From: Bacillota bacterium
Lineage (GTDB): Bacteria; Eremiobacterota; SpSt-956; JAKJGF01
Reading direction: 5' to 3'
Assembly: GCA_029555925.1 (NCBI GenBank)
Contig: JAKPQU010000142.1
Location: 1-9,465, forward strand
DNA: 9,465 nt
In this document: piece after piece, positions 1 through 5,881 of the stretch
Layout of the letters: each line of letters opens with the position of its first letter
Position numbering within the stretch: position 1 is the stretch's first letter
Notes under the pieces: model-generated
Seen by the model: the letters and a program-made list of their open reading frames with translations, nothing else
Database searches by the model: none
Told to the model about the DNA's origin: nothing
Position numbers and translations under genes: made by a program

Positions 1-210
1 ACAGTAATAGCAGTAGACCCAAAATACACAAGTCAGATATGTTCCGGCTGTGGAAATATGGTAAATAAGAGTCTATCTATGAGGACACATATTTGTCCTG
101 TTTGTAATCTTGTAATTCCAAGAGACTATAATTCAGCTATAATATATAAAGGGCTTGGGCCTGGAGTCCCTGAGCATGGAATCTCTAGAAGCCCCGCTAT
201 AATCCGTTAG
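1..210 (+). CDS. tnpB: TnpB (IS200/IS605 OrfB family) RNA-guided nuclease, C-terminal part
   Basis: The reading frame is open from the first base, so the gene starts upstream of the window; 69 residues and a TAG stop are visible. The frame begins VDPKYTSQICSGCG and carries two Cys pairs (C14/C17 and C32/C35 of the visible part). This is the four-cysteine zinc finger inserted near the end of the RuvC domain in TnpB. It is followed by PRDYNSA, matching the family motif RDxNxA whose Asp is the last RuvC catalytic residue. The second pair is followed by Asn rather than the usual Gly, but all metal ligands and the catalytic Asp are present. TnpB proteins are guided by an RNA overlapping the 3' end of their own gene and act in transposon maintenance. 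Whether the upstream part is intact, and whether a TnpA partner exists, cannot be seen here. Confidence 0.9.
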   Translation, partial: TVIAVDPKYTSQICSGCGNMVNKSLSMRTHICPVCNLVIPRDYNSAIIYKGLGPGVPEHGISRSPAIIR

Positions 211-214
211 GATT
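201..214 (+). other. Short hairpin at the tnpB stop codon, possible remnant of the transposon right end
   Basis: AATCC and GGATT pair around a GTTA loop that contains the first bases of the tnpB stop codon. In IS605-type elements a hairpin of this general kind lies at the end of tnpB within the right end and the guide-RNA scaffold. Here the stem stops after five pairs because the outer bases do not pair (CCCCGCTAT upstream, TAAAGG downstream), so the right end may be decayed. The exact element boundary is not determinable from the window. Confidence 0.35.
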
Positions 215-250
215 TAAAGGAAATAATATAAGAGGAAAGGATGCAGCGAC

Positions 251-397
251 ATGGAACTTTTAGGGCATTTTATCGTTTTACTTTTACATAAAATTGGAAT
301 TCCTCTTGAAGTTATAGCTATTTCCATAATAATTCTATGTATAACAGGTTATGTGCTGGACCGTATAGAGAAAAAAAGCAGGTGTAAAATTAAATGA
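251..397 (+). CDS. Small putative membrane protein, 48 aa
   Basis: The frame encodes 48 residues beginning MELLGHFIVLLLHKIG. A purine-rich Shine-Dalgarno-like stretch, AGGAAAGGA, lies about ten bases upstream of the ATG. An ATG at 241 sits inside that stretch and opens only a 16-codon frame, so 251 is preferred. Residues about 18-35 (IPLEVIAISIIILCITGY) form one strongly hydrophobic segment, followed by a basic tail (DRIEKKSRCKIK). This suggests a single-pass membrane peptide with a cytoplasmic C-terminus. It lies between the tnpB remnant and the serine hydrolase gene on the same strand, and a hairpin overlaps its end. I do not recognise a family. The coding call rests on the ribosome binding site and the hydrophobic pattern only, and chance is possible at this length. 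Confidence 0.45.
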   Translation: MELLGHFIVLLLHKIGIPLEVIAISIIILCITGYVLDRIEKKSRCKIK

Positions 398-414
398 TCT
401 CATGTCACACCTGC
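378..414 (+). other. Hairpin overlapping the end of the 48-aa frame
   Basis: GCAGGTGT (378-385) and ACACCTGC (407-414) are exact inverted repeats. Inside them, ATGA and TCAT can extend the pairing. No T-run follows, so it is not a typical intrinsic terminator. It lies at the end of the small membrane protein frame and upstream of the serine hydrolase gene, so it could attenuate read-through or stabilise a 3' end. Confidence 0.4.
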
Positions 415-488
415 CGAATGTATGTTCCCGGTTCAGTCATCCTGGCGCTGGTTCTTATTTCTTCTACAGAAAGAAAGGATTGATATAT

Positions 489-2024
489 ATGAAAGACAAA
501 TTATTTTTTGTAATGCTTCTCTCCGTAGTATTTCTTCTCTTTTCGTCAGCAATCTATGCCACTGATTATACGAAAGGCCCTGACAGCGAAAAACTCAAAG
601 TAATTCTTTCCGATTTCGAATCCTATGCAAAATCCAGCATGACTGACTGGCAGGTTCCGGGAATGGCCATAGCCATTGTCAGAGGTGATGAAATAATATA
701 CAAAAAAACCTTCGGAGTCAGAGAAACAGGGAAAAGTGATCCTGTAACAGAAGAAACACTTTTTCAGATAGGTTCAACGTCAAAGGCTTTTACGTCAGCT
801 CTTGTGGCAATGATGGTAGATGAAGGGAAAGTCAGATGGGATGATAAAGTTATAAATTATCTTCCCGATTTTATGATGTATGATCCCTGGGTTACAAGGG
901 AATTTACCGTTACCGATCTCATGGCACAGCGAAGCGGCATGCCTCCGTATGCTGCAGATGCTCTCTCTTCCTTCGGTTATGATCGCCAGTATATAATTCA
1001 TAATATTCGCAATATAAAACCTGTCGGCAGTTTTCGCGGTGACTTTGCCTATCAGAACAATCTCTGGCTTGTAGCTGCAGAACTTGTAGAAAAACTATCA
1101 GGTAAAAGCTGGGAAGACAATATTCAAGAAAGAATTTTCAATCCCCTGGGCATGAATAATAGCTCTACAGATATGAAATCCTACACAGAATGTAAAAATG
1201 CAGCTTCCATACATACAAAAATAAATGATACTGTTACCGCTCTCCCCATGGACTGGCCTTATATGCACTGGAGTTATATCTATGGCCCTGCAGGAGGTAT
1301 AAACTCGGATATTACAGATATGGCAAAATGGCTTACCTTTCAGGTAAATAACGGAAGATTTCAGAATAAATCCCTCATAAGTGAAGAGAATATGAATTTT
1401 ATACATTCACCTAAAACATTTGCACCTCCGATGGAAAATCAGCCGCTTCAAGCTTACTGCCAGGGATGGATCTACAGGGAAAATATACCATGTGATATAG
1501 TATGGCATAACGGAGGAACATCAGGATTTAAAACCATGATAGCCATAGTGCCGGAGGCGAAAATCGGGATTGTAATTCTTTCCAATCTTGCAGGCACAGA
1601 ACTTCCCGATTCCCTTGCATACAGGTTTATTGATATGTATTTTGACAAAGCTGACCGTGACTGGAGCGGTGAATATCTTGCACAGGAGAAAAAAAAGGAA
1701 GATCCTGCAAATATTCCTGTAGCTCCGAAAAATCCCTTACCTCCGATGGAGCTTAAAAATTACACAGGTACATACAGTAATGATATATACGGAGAAATTA
1801 CTGTTTCTGAAAAGGATAAGGGACTCATTATAACAATAGGGCCAGAGAGAATGAACATATTTCTGAAACACTGGGACAGGGATACCTTTACTTTATCATT
1901 GGCAGATGATAGTTCCCAGGGCTTTGCTACGTTTCAGACAGATTATACGCCTGAAGCTACAGGCATTACTATAGATATGCTTAATAAGGACGGATGCGGT
2001 GTATTTAAGAGGGTGAAAAAATAA
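489..2024 (+). CDS. Secreted serine hydrolase of the beta-lactamase/penicillin-binding protein family (SxxK), with C-terminal extension
   Basis: The protein has 511 residues. Residues 1-24 look like a signal peptide: KDK, a hydrophobic core, then SSAIYA before TDYT. The class C beta-lactamase-type fold follows, with the catalytic S96-T-S-K99 motif, Y188-Q-N190 as the second motif, and H340-N-G-G-T as the equivalent of the KTG strand. After about residue 415 a separate C-terminal region (ELKNYTGTYSNDIYGEITV onward) resembles the small beta-rich domain often appended to D-aminopeptidase/Pab87-like serine peptidases. Likely substrates are peptides, D-amino-acid peptides or esters outside the cytoplasm; true beta-lactam hydrolysis is not implied. 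The frame is open back to an ATG at 402, but that start would bury the signal peptide behind 29 residues. The ATG at 489 has AAAGGA nine bases upstream. It appears to be monocistronic, ending at the terminator at 2036. Confidence 0.9.
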   Translation: MKDKLFFVMLLSVVFLLFSSAIYATDYTKGPDSEKLKVILSDFESYAKSSMTDWQVPGMAIAIVRGDEIIYKKTFGVRETGKSDPVTEETLFQIGSTSKAFTSALVAMMVDEGKVRWDDKVINYLPDFMMYDPWVTREFTVTDLMAQRSGMPPYAADALSSFGYDRQYIIHNIRNIKPVGSFRGDFAYQNNLWLVAAELVEKLSGKSWEDNIQERIFNPLGMNNSSTDMKSYTECKNAASIHTKINDTVTALPMDWPYMHWSYIYGPAGGINSDITDMAKWLTFQVNNGRFQNKSLISEENMNFIHSPKTFAPPMENQPLQAYCQGWIYRENIPCDIVWHNGGTSGFKTMIAIVPEAKIGIVILSNLAGTELPDSLAYRFIDMYFDKADRDWSGEYLAQEKKKEDPANIPVAPKNPLPPMELKNYTGTYSNDIYGEITVSEKDKGLIITIGPERMNIFLKHWDRDTFTLSLADDSSQGFATFQTDYTPEATGITIDMLNKDGCGVFKRVKK

Positions 2025-2035
2025 ATTTTAATAAT

Positions 2036-2066
2036 AAAACGAAGCAATTCAGTATTGCTTCGTTTT
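2036..2066. terminator. Bidirectional intrinsic terminator
   Basis: A perfect 13-bp inverted repeat, AAAACGAAGCAAT / ATTGCTTCGTTTT, surrounds a five-base loop. On the plus strand it ends in TTTTATTT, eleven bases after the serine hydrolase stop. On the minus strand it ends in a T-rich TTTTATTATT tract, downstream of the converging 63-aa gene. It can therefore terminate both convergent operons. Confidence 0.93.
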
Positions 2067-2093
2067 ATTTCCGGAATTCTATTCACATAAAGC

Positions 2094-2285
2094 TTAATCA
2101 AGTTTATAAATAGACTTTGCTTTTTTATAGGCATCACATTCGTTATGATGTTCGATACAGTAATAAAAAACTGAATTTATATCCATTCCAATCATGTCAG
2201 TACAATAGCAGTCATACCAGTGATCTCTCATAAAAGGGCAAAAACTTATATGTTTAGATAATGTCTTATCCTGTGCTGTATCCAT
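2094..2285 (-). CDS. Small Cys-rich protein, putative metal-binding, 63 aa
   Basis: Five cysteines lie at residues 16, 26, 28, 43 and 50, in the arrangement CPF..., DCYC, YYCIEHH, NEC. His residues lie nearby (12, 22, 46, 47). This looks like a small metal- or Fe-S-binding module, or a redox protein. Spaced C/CxC/C/C proteins of this kind are common as short hypotheticals in anaerobes, but I cannot name a family. There is no signal peptide or membrane segment, so it is probably cytoplasmic. Its ATG is two bases after the stop of the 121-aa gene. Only a weak AGG is close to the start, which suggests translational coupling to the upstream gene. It is the last gene of the minus-strand small-protein operon and ends about 30 bases before the terminator. 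The gene is real with good probability; its function is unknown. Confidence 0.72.
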   Translation of the reverse strand: MDTAQDKTLSKHISFCPFMRDHWYDCYCTDMIGMDINSVFYYCIEHHNECDAYKKAKSIYKLD

Positions 2286-2287
2286 AC

Positions 2288-2653
2288 CTAAAAACTCTGA
2301 TACTTTCCTTTCAAATAGTCCTGCCCTGCAGCAGTAGAATTTAAAACAGACTTCATTCTTCCTTTAAAGGAATAAAGTTTTGCTTCTTCATCTCTGTCAA
2401 GTTCCTGTTCATTCTGTTTTTTAGTCATAATACCGGTAATTGCTTCTATTTCCGAATAAGTCGCTGTAGATACATTAGTGGCCATAAATTCCATCATATC
2501 ATCCCGATGCTTATGACAAAAAGGACTGTGCTTTTCTTCTCCGATTATATTAATTTCCCTCATAGGCTGCCTGGATTTATTACGTTCTTTTTTCAGAAAG
2601 CCTTTATCGATTGTTCCCGATAGTTTAATGTTTTCTTCATGTCTTTCAGGCAT
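2288..2653 (-). CDS. Hypothetical hydrophilic protein with a CHKH motif, 121 aa
   Basis: The start is the ATG at 2653, nine bases after a perfect AGGAGG. An ATG 18 bases further upstream (2671) overlaps that ribosome binding site and is unlikely to be used. The first 40 residues are charged and basic (MPERHEENIK, KKERNKSRQP) and probably flexible. A segment around residues 42-54 reads HSPFCHKHRDDMM and contains the only cysteine, C46, beside H42, H47 and H49, so it could bind a metal ion. Residues 60-121 look helical and Lys/Glu-rich. There is no signal peptide or membrane segment. It lies between the Gly/Asn-rich protein and the Cys-rich 63-aa protein, with a two-base gap to the latter. I do not recognise a family. 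Its metal-ligand-like residues and those of its neighbour suggest a shared metal or redox theme, which is inference. Confidence 0.75.
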   Translation of the reverse strand: MPERHEENIKLSGTIDKGFLKKERNKSRQPMREINIIGEEKHSPFCHKHRDDMMEFMATNVSTATYSEIEAITGIMTKKQNEQELDRDEEAKLYSFKGRMKSVLNSTAAGQDYLKGKYQSF

Positions 2654-2662
2654 ATTGCAGTT

Positions 2663-2668
2663 CCTCCT
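2663..2668 (-). promoter_or_regulatory. Ribosome binding site that fixes the 121-aa gene start
   Basis: AGGAGG on the minus strand lies nine bases before the ATG at 2653. The competing upstream ATG at 2671 lies just 5' of this site, so the site supports the shorter protein. Confidence 0.8.
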
Positions 2669-2766
2669 CATACAGGGTTAACTATTTATTTTAAAGCGAT
2701 TAGTATCCTCGGGTGACGCATCACAACTATAACCGGCGGAATATTTACCGTTATAAGCACCAGGCA

Positions 2767-2809
2767 GGTGAACAGTGAGCAAATCATCCTGCTTTACTCA
2801 CCATTCACT
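2767..2809. repeat. Hairpin built from facing heptamer repeats between two small genes
   Basis: The left arm 2767-2783 (GGTGAACAGTGAGCAAA) pairs with 2793-2809 around a nine-base loop, with four positions differing (three can form G-U pairs on one strand). Each arm holds two heptamers of the GTRANNN family: GTGAACA and GTGAGCA on the plus strand, GTGAGTA and GTGAATG on the minus strand. It lies between the stop of the Gly/Asn-rich gene and the 121-aa gene. No T-run follows, so it more likely acts as an mRNA hairpin or partial terminator than as a strong terminator. Confidence 0.7.
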
Positions 2810-2824
2810 TTAGAATTATTCTGA

Positions 2825-3238
2825 TTACTGACTGGCAATATCCTGCATAGAGCTAGAAAAAGCCGAAATCTGATTGGTATTCTCTGCAGTTCCGCCATCC
2901 TGTGAATCGGCTGACAGTTGAGTAGCGTCATTATTTCCACCCTGTTGCTTTACTACAAGAGCCTTTTGAATTATATCCAGTTTTGTATTGTTATCAAGTT
3001 GTGGTGCACCGGCTCCGCCGGCTCCTCTGGCATTACCGATTACACTGCCGCCACCACTGGATAGACTCTGATATTCCTTCTGTAATTCTTCAAGAGAATG
3101 CTCCGATGCCAGTTTTTCTGCCATTTGATCATTTGATACATTCTTTCCCTGATTATTACCATTCTGCTGTACCTGGGATATGGAATTATTTCCACCGATC
3201 TGGTTATTAAGGTTATTTCCACCGATTGCTCCTAACAT
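2825..3238 (-). CDS. Gly/Asn/Gln-rich low-complexity protein, 137 aa, candidate secreted or surface-structure protein
   Basis: The ATG is preceded by AAGGAGG with an eight-base spacing, so this start is firm. The sequence opens with a repeat, IGGNN at residues 5-9 and 14-18, within a Gly/Asn/Gln-rich region up to about residue 36. A likely amphipathic helix follows (QMAEKLASEHSLEELQKEYQSL, 38-59), then a Gly-rich linker (61-78), a second predicted helix (84-98), and a Ser/Gln/Asn/Asp-rich tail. It has no Cys or Trp and only one Phe, Tyr, Pro and Arg each. No signal peptide or transmembrane segment is visible. That composition resembles non-classically exported proteins such as harpins, or matrix proteins, but I see no family signature. 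It is the first gene of an operon whose promoter carries five tandem 10-bp repeats also found, in related form, before the adjacent response regulator gene. A product made on demand under that regulator is plausible. Confidence 0.8.
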   Translation of the reverse strand: MLGAIGGNNLNNQIGGNNSISQVQQNGNNQGKNVSNDQMAEKLASEHSLEELQKEYQSLSSGGGSVIGNARGAGGAGAPQLDNNTKLDIIQKALVVKQQGGNNDATQLSADSQDGGTAENTNQISAFSSSMQDIASQ

Positions 3239-3319
3239 AATAAAATCCTCCTTTTTGTTACATCTGATGTTATTTACATAGCTTTATCTCTTTCATCACT
3301 GATATTAGTATAAGGTAAA

Positions 3320-3348
3320 ATTATAAAGGAAGTTTTACGAAATTCTAA
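3320..3348 (-). promoter_or_regulatory. Putative activator-dependent promoter of the small-protein operon
   Basis: On the minus strand a perfect TATAAT lies at 3325-3320. The -35 position 17 bases upstream (3348-3343) reads TTAGAA, a poor -35 that falls inside the tandem 10-bp repeats. A weak -35 replaced by regulator sites is the arrangement known for PhoB/OmpR-type activated promoters. The leader to the ATG at 3238 would be about 75 bases. Confidence 0.6.
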
Positions 3349-3383
3349 CAAATTCTAACAAATTTCAACAAATTCTATAAATG
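3334..3383 (-). promoter_or_regulatory. Five tandem 10-bp repeats, putative response-regulator operator
   Basis: On the plus strand the units are TTTACGAAAT, TCTAACAAAT twice, TTCAACAAAT and TCTATAAATG, each exactly ten bases and without gaps. The array begins eight bases upstream of the -10 of the minus-strand small-protein promoter and covers its -35. OmpR/PhoB-family dimers bind direct repeats with 10-11-bp periodicity on one DNA face. The nearest such regulator is the gene at 4805-5509, which has a related array before its own promoter. Binding is inferred. Confidence 0.6.
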
Positions 3384-3463
3384 CAGTAACAGGTGACTGA
3401 GATGAGCAGATAATTAATTTTTATTGTGAGGTCTGTTTCCATCGAAGTACCGGACTTATTCGC

Positions 3464-4801
3464 TTAAATCTTAAATGTTATCTGAGCACCTTTTTCTCCG
3501 GGATTTGCAATCCATATTTTTCCGCCATGGAGTATTATTATTTTTTTTACTATTGCAAGCCCCAGTCCTGTGCCGCCTGTTTCCCTTGTTCTTGAGGCAT
3601 CTTCTCTGAAAAAAGCAGTAAAAATTTTTTCTCTGTTTTCTTTCTTTATTCCCGGCCCTTCGTCTTTTATGGTAACAGAAAAATGGTCTTCTTCTTCCTT
3701 TTTTATTGTAATAGCAATAAGTCCGCCGGATGGGGAATATTCTATTGCATTTAAAAGAAGATTTTCAAAAACTCTGGATAATCTGCTTTTATCGGCATAT
3801 ATTTCTGAAATATGATCGTTATTAACAATCTCTACTATGAGATTTTTCTTCTCCAGTAATAGCTGAAATTTCTGTATAATAACAGAAATAAGTTCTTCCA
3901 TATTCAGCTTTTCTTTATTTAATATATAACCTGTATCTATTCTGGAAAGATCCAGCAATTCTTTTAGAAGCCTGGACATTTCCTTGATATTTCTGGATAG
4001 TTTCTCCACAACATTTTTATCCGGTAATTGATTATTCTGTAAATCATCTTCAATTATATCCAGTGAAACCTGCATTCTACTCAGAGGAGAACCAAGTTCA
4101 TGAGATATATCAGATATGAGCTCTTTTTTACTTTCTATCATAAGAGACAGTTCATAGGCCATATGGTAAAAAGCTTCTGTAAGCTGGGCTATTTCATCAC
4201 CGCTTTTCTGACGAAAATCCGTATCGATAACAGAAAAATCTCCTTCTGAAATTTTAATGGCCTTTCGTGTTATCTCTTCAAGAGGTTTCGTAAGATATCT
4301 GGTAAGAGGATAAACAAGTATGGAAAGAGATATACTTATGCCGAGTAATATCAAAATTGTAAACATATCCAGCATATGACGTTCTTCTGTTGCTATACTG
4401 ACATAATGGAAATGAGAATTATTCATAGGGACAACCAGGAAAGGCCTGTCATTTACAAAAAATACAGAAATATTGTCTCTGTTGGCTTCCAGAATTGTAT
4501 TTTTATCTAAAATTTCCGGGATATTCCCTGTTTTTAAAAGAAGTTTCCCATCTTTATCATAAAGTCCTATAATACAATCTGTTTTCCGGGCGATTTTATA
4601 AAGTTCCTCACTAACTGTATCTTTATTATAGTTTGTTAATACGAAATTTATGGTACTTACTATTGGTGCAATAGTATGTTTAAGATGAGGGGGAATTTTA
4701 TTCAATTTGAATAATATGTTCGGAATCATGACAACAAGAAACAGGACAACTGCAAGAAAATAAATATAAATTTTAAGATAAAGCTTTGATACTTTAATCA
4801 T
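3464..4801 (-). CDS. Membrane sensor histidine kinase (CpxA/BaeS-like; HAMP, HisKA, HATPase)
   Basis: The protein has 445 residues. The first transmembrane helix is about residues 9-31 and the second about 145-165, enclosing an extracytoplasmic sensor domain of about 110 residues with no recognised ligand motif. A HAMP linker spans about 165-220. The phosphoacceptor motif SHELGSPLSR puts the active His at 234. The ATP-binding domain shows the N box (ENLLLNAIEYSP, 346-357), G1 (DEGPGI, 380-385), F box (TAFFRE) and G2 (GTGLGL, 410-415). All catalytic residues are present, so an active kinase is expected. Its ATG is three bases after the stop of the response regulator and is preceded by AGGAGG, so the two form one transcription unit. 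It most likely phosphorylates the adjacent regulator. The signal is unknown; the CpxA/BaeS-type H box hints at envelope sensing, but that is only a similarity. Confidence 0.95.
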   Translation of the reverse strand: MIKVSKLYLKIYIYFLAVVLFLVVMIPNILFKLNKIPPHLKHTIAPIVSTINFVLTNYNKDTVSEELYKIARKTDCIIGLYDKDGKLLLKTGNIPEILDKNTILEANRDNISVFFVNDRPFLVVPMNNSHFHYVSIATEERHMLDMFTILILLGISISLSILVYPLTRYLTKPLEEITRKAIKISEGDFSVIDTDFRQKSGDEIAQLTEAFYHMAYELSLMIESKKELISDISHELGSPLSRMQVSLDIIEDDLQNNQLPDKNVVEKLSRNIKEMSRLLKELLDLSRIDTGYILNKEKLNMEELISVIIQKFQLLLEKKNLIVEIVNNDHISEIYADKSRLSRVFENLLLNAIEYSPSGGLIAITIKKEEEDHFSVTIKDEGPGIKKENREKIFTAFFREDASRTRETGGTGLGLAIVKKIIILHGGKIWIANPGEKGAQITFKI

Positions 4802-4804
4802 CAG

Positions 4805-5509
4805 TTATCCTCCTGAATAAATATACCCGACCCCCCATATTGTTTTTATAAACTCAGGATTTTTAGAATCTTTTTCTATTTTCTGACGGAGACGGCTTAT
4901 ATTTACATCAAGGGTCCTGTCAAAACCTGTTGTATGACCTCTTGCAAGCTCCATTATACGTTCTCTTGACAGCACTATACCTTTATGTTGAACGAAAATT
5001 TTTAGAAGGTCAAATTCCAGGGAAGATAACTCAACCTGCTTTCCTTTTACAAAGGTTTTTCTCTTTTCCAGATCAATTTCTATTGAGCCGGTATCTGAAT
5101 TTTGCCATACCTCTTTTTCCTTATGTCCTGTTTCCCGGGTAAATCGTTCCTTTCTTCTCAGGACTGCTCTTACCCTTGCAAGTAATTCCCTGGAATTAAA
5201 AGGTTTTACTATATAATCATCTGCTCCTATTTCCAGTCCGACTATTTTATCTATTTCATCATTTTTTGCAGTAAGCATAATAACAGGCAAATAACTGTAA
5301 CAGGCATTTATCTTTTTCAAGACCTCAAAACCATTCATCTTTGGCATCATTACATCCAGGATTACTACATCAAAAGTCTCTTTTTCCAGCATAGAAAGCC
5401 CCGCTTCTCCTGAAGTAGCTTTAGAAACTTCAATACTATTTCGAGAAAAATAGATTTCAAGCAGTCCAAGTAATTCTACGTCATCGTCAATAAGCAAAGC
5501 CTTTATCAT
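4805..5509 (-). CDS. OmpR/PhoB-family response regulator
   Basis: The protein has 234 residues, the usual length. The receiver domain has the acidic pocket IDDD (7-10), the phosphoacceptor D52 in LDVMMPKMNG, T80 and K102 (VKPF). After a linker (about 120-140) comes the winged-helix DNA-binding domain, with the conserved ends SSLEFDLLKIFVQHKG, LDVNISRLRQKIE and IKTIWGVGYIYS. It is followed three bases later by its histidine kinase gene. The ATG has AGAGGTG five bases upstream. Upstream lie a TATAAT and a 10-bp-periodic array resembling the one before the small-protein operon at 3334-3383, so positive autoregulation and control of that operon are likely (inference). The repeat element at 5621 begins directly beyond this array. 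Confidence 0.95.
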   Translation of the reverse strand: MIKALLIDDDVELLGLLEIYFSRNSIEVSKATSGEAGLSMLEKETFDVVILDVMMPKMNGFEVLKKINACYSYLPVIMLTAKNDEIDKIVGLEIGADDYIVKPFNSRELLARVRAVLRRKERFTRETGHKEKEVWQNSDTGSIEIDLEKRKTFVKGKQVELSSLEFDLLKIFVQHKGIVLSRERIMELARGHTTGFDRTLDVNISRLRQKIEKDSKNPEFIKTIWGVGYIYSGG

Positions 5510-5539
5510 AAAAACACCTCTTTATTCTATACTGTAACT

Positions 5540-5568
5540 ATTATAAACAAAAATTTTCCGAAATAACA
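5540..5568 (-). promoter_or_regulatory. Putative promoter of the two-component operon
   Basis: On the minus strand TATAAT lies at 5545-5540, about 30 bases before the start codon. At 17-bp spacing the -35 position (5568-5563) reads TGTTAT, a weak match. As at the small-protein promoter, a good -10 with a poor -35 and repeats upstream suggest activation by a bound regulator. The leader would be about 25 bases. Confidence 0.55.
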
Positions 5569-5573
5569 GCGAA

Positions 5574-5613
5574 TTTACAAAGTGTTAAATATTTTTACAA
5601 TTTGTCATAAATT
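5574..5613 (-). promoter_or_regulatory. 10-bp-periodic repeats upstream of the response regulator, putative autoregulatory operator
   Basis: Four plus-strand units in 10-bp register read TTTACAAAGT, GTTAAATATT, TTTACAATTT and GTCATAAATT, more degenerate than the array at 3334-3383 but alike (compare TTTACGAAAT). The orientation relative to transcription is the same. The array starts 29 bases from the near edge of the -10, against 9 bases in the other promoter, a difference of exactly two units. The intervening bases (5554-5573) hold only weak matches. Confidence 0.5.
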
Positions 5614-5642
5614 TAGTAATTACTGAGGTGAGTATAAATATC

Positions 5643-5787
5643 TATAGTTAGTTTCATAACTATCCATAAATAATGACCTCGTAATGCGTAAAGCGTAATG
5701 CGTGATGCGCAGGGATTAAACCCGTCACTCATCACGCGTTACGCATCACGACGACTTAAATTCTAATAAGTTATGAAATACACTATA
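5643..5787. mobile_element. Nested palindromic element, 145 bp
   Basis: TATAGTTAGTTTCATAACT (5643-5661) is matched at 16 of 19 positions by the reverse complement of 5769-5787. Between them lie two facing heptamer arrays separated by GGG-ATTAAA-CCC, so the whole segment can fold into one long imperfect hairpin. The element interrupts copy A of the repeat that surrounds it, so it probably arrived later. No transposase is encoded. Confidence 0.6.
5681..5749. repeat. Facing heptamer arrays forming a long hairpin
   Basis: The plus strand holds GTAATGC, GTAAAGC, GTAATGC and GTGATGC (5681-5708). The minus strand holds GTGATGC, GTAACGC, GTGATGA and GTGACGG (5749-5722). They face each other around an AGGGATTAAACCC tip and pair imperfectly over about 30 bases. 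All units follow the pattern GTRANNN. Confidence 0.8.
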
Positions 5788-5799
5788 ATATTGATAATC

Positions 5800-5827
5800 G
5801 TGAAGCGTGAAGTGTGAAGCGTGAAGA
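5800..5827 (+). repeat. Heptamer array GTGAAGY/A, four units
   Basis: GTGAAGC, GTGAAGT, GTGAAGC and GTGAAGA follow each other without gaps inside copy A of the miniature element. The units are more alike to each other than to those of other arrays in the window, which suggests local homogenisation. Confidence 0.85.
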
Positions 5828-5881
5828 GAAAAAGATTTTATTAAATGCTTATGCTCAGGTCAGTAACTTCACAAATAAGGA

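Larger units (their letters stand above)
5621..5865. mobile_element. Miniature inverted-repeat element, copy A, interrupted by a second element
   Basis: The left end TACTGAGGTGAGTATAAATA (5621-5640) is an imperfect inverted repeat of the right end at 5837-5865, which contains ATGCTTATGCTCAG. Both ends match the ends of copy B at 9015-9112. Copy A is 245 bp and copy B 98 bp. Removing the inner palindromic element at 5643-5787 leaves about 100 bp, with a heptamer array in the same place as in copy B. No coding sequence is present. The element lies just upstream of the response regulator operator. Confidence 0.65.

Noticed and set aside
402..488. N-terminal extension of the serine hydrolase from an ATG at 402
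   Set aside because: It would place 29 residues before a clear signal peptide, and a good ribosome binding site precedes the ATG at 489 instead.
795..1406. Open frames on the minus strand inside the serine hydrolase gene
   Set aside because: They are antisense to a well-supported gene, have no ribosome binding site I could see, and encode no recognisable domain.
1943..2137. Minus-strand frame of 64 codons across the terminator
   Set aside because: It runs through the perfect terminator hairpin and overlaps both neighbouring genes.
2654..2671. Earlier start codon for the 121-aa gene
   Set aside because: The ATG at 2671 lies directly 5' of the AGGAGG that serves the ATG at 2653.
2983..3222. 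Overlapping frames on both strands within the Gly/Asn-rich gene
   Set aside because: They are shadows of a repetitive gene that has its own strong ribosome binding site.
3334..3383. CRISPR array
   Set aside because: The 10-bp units are contiguous with no spacers, and they lie at a promoter in the position expected for an operator.
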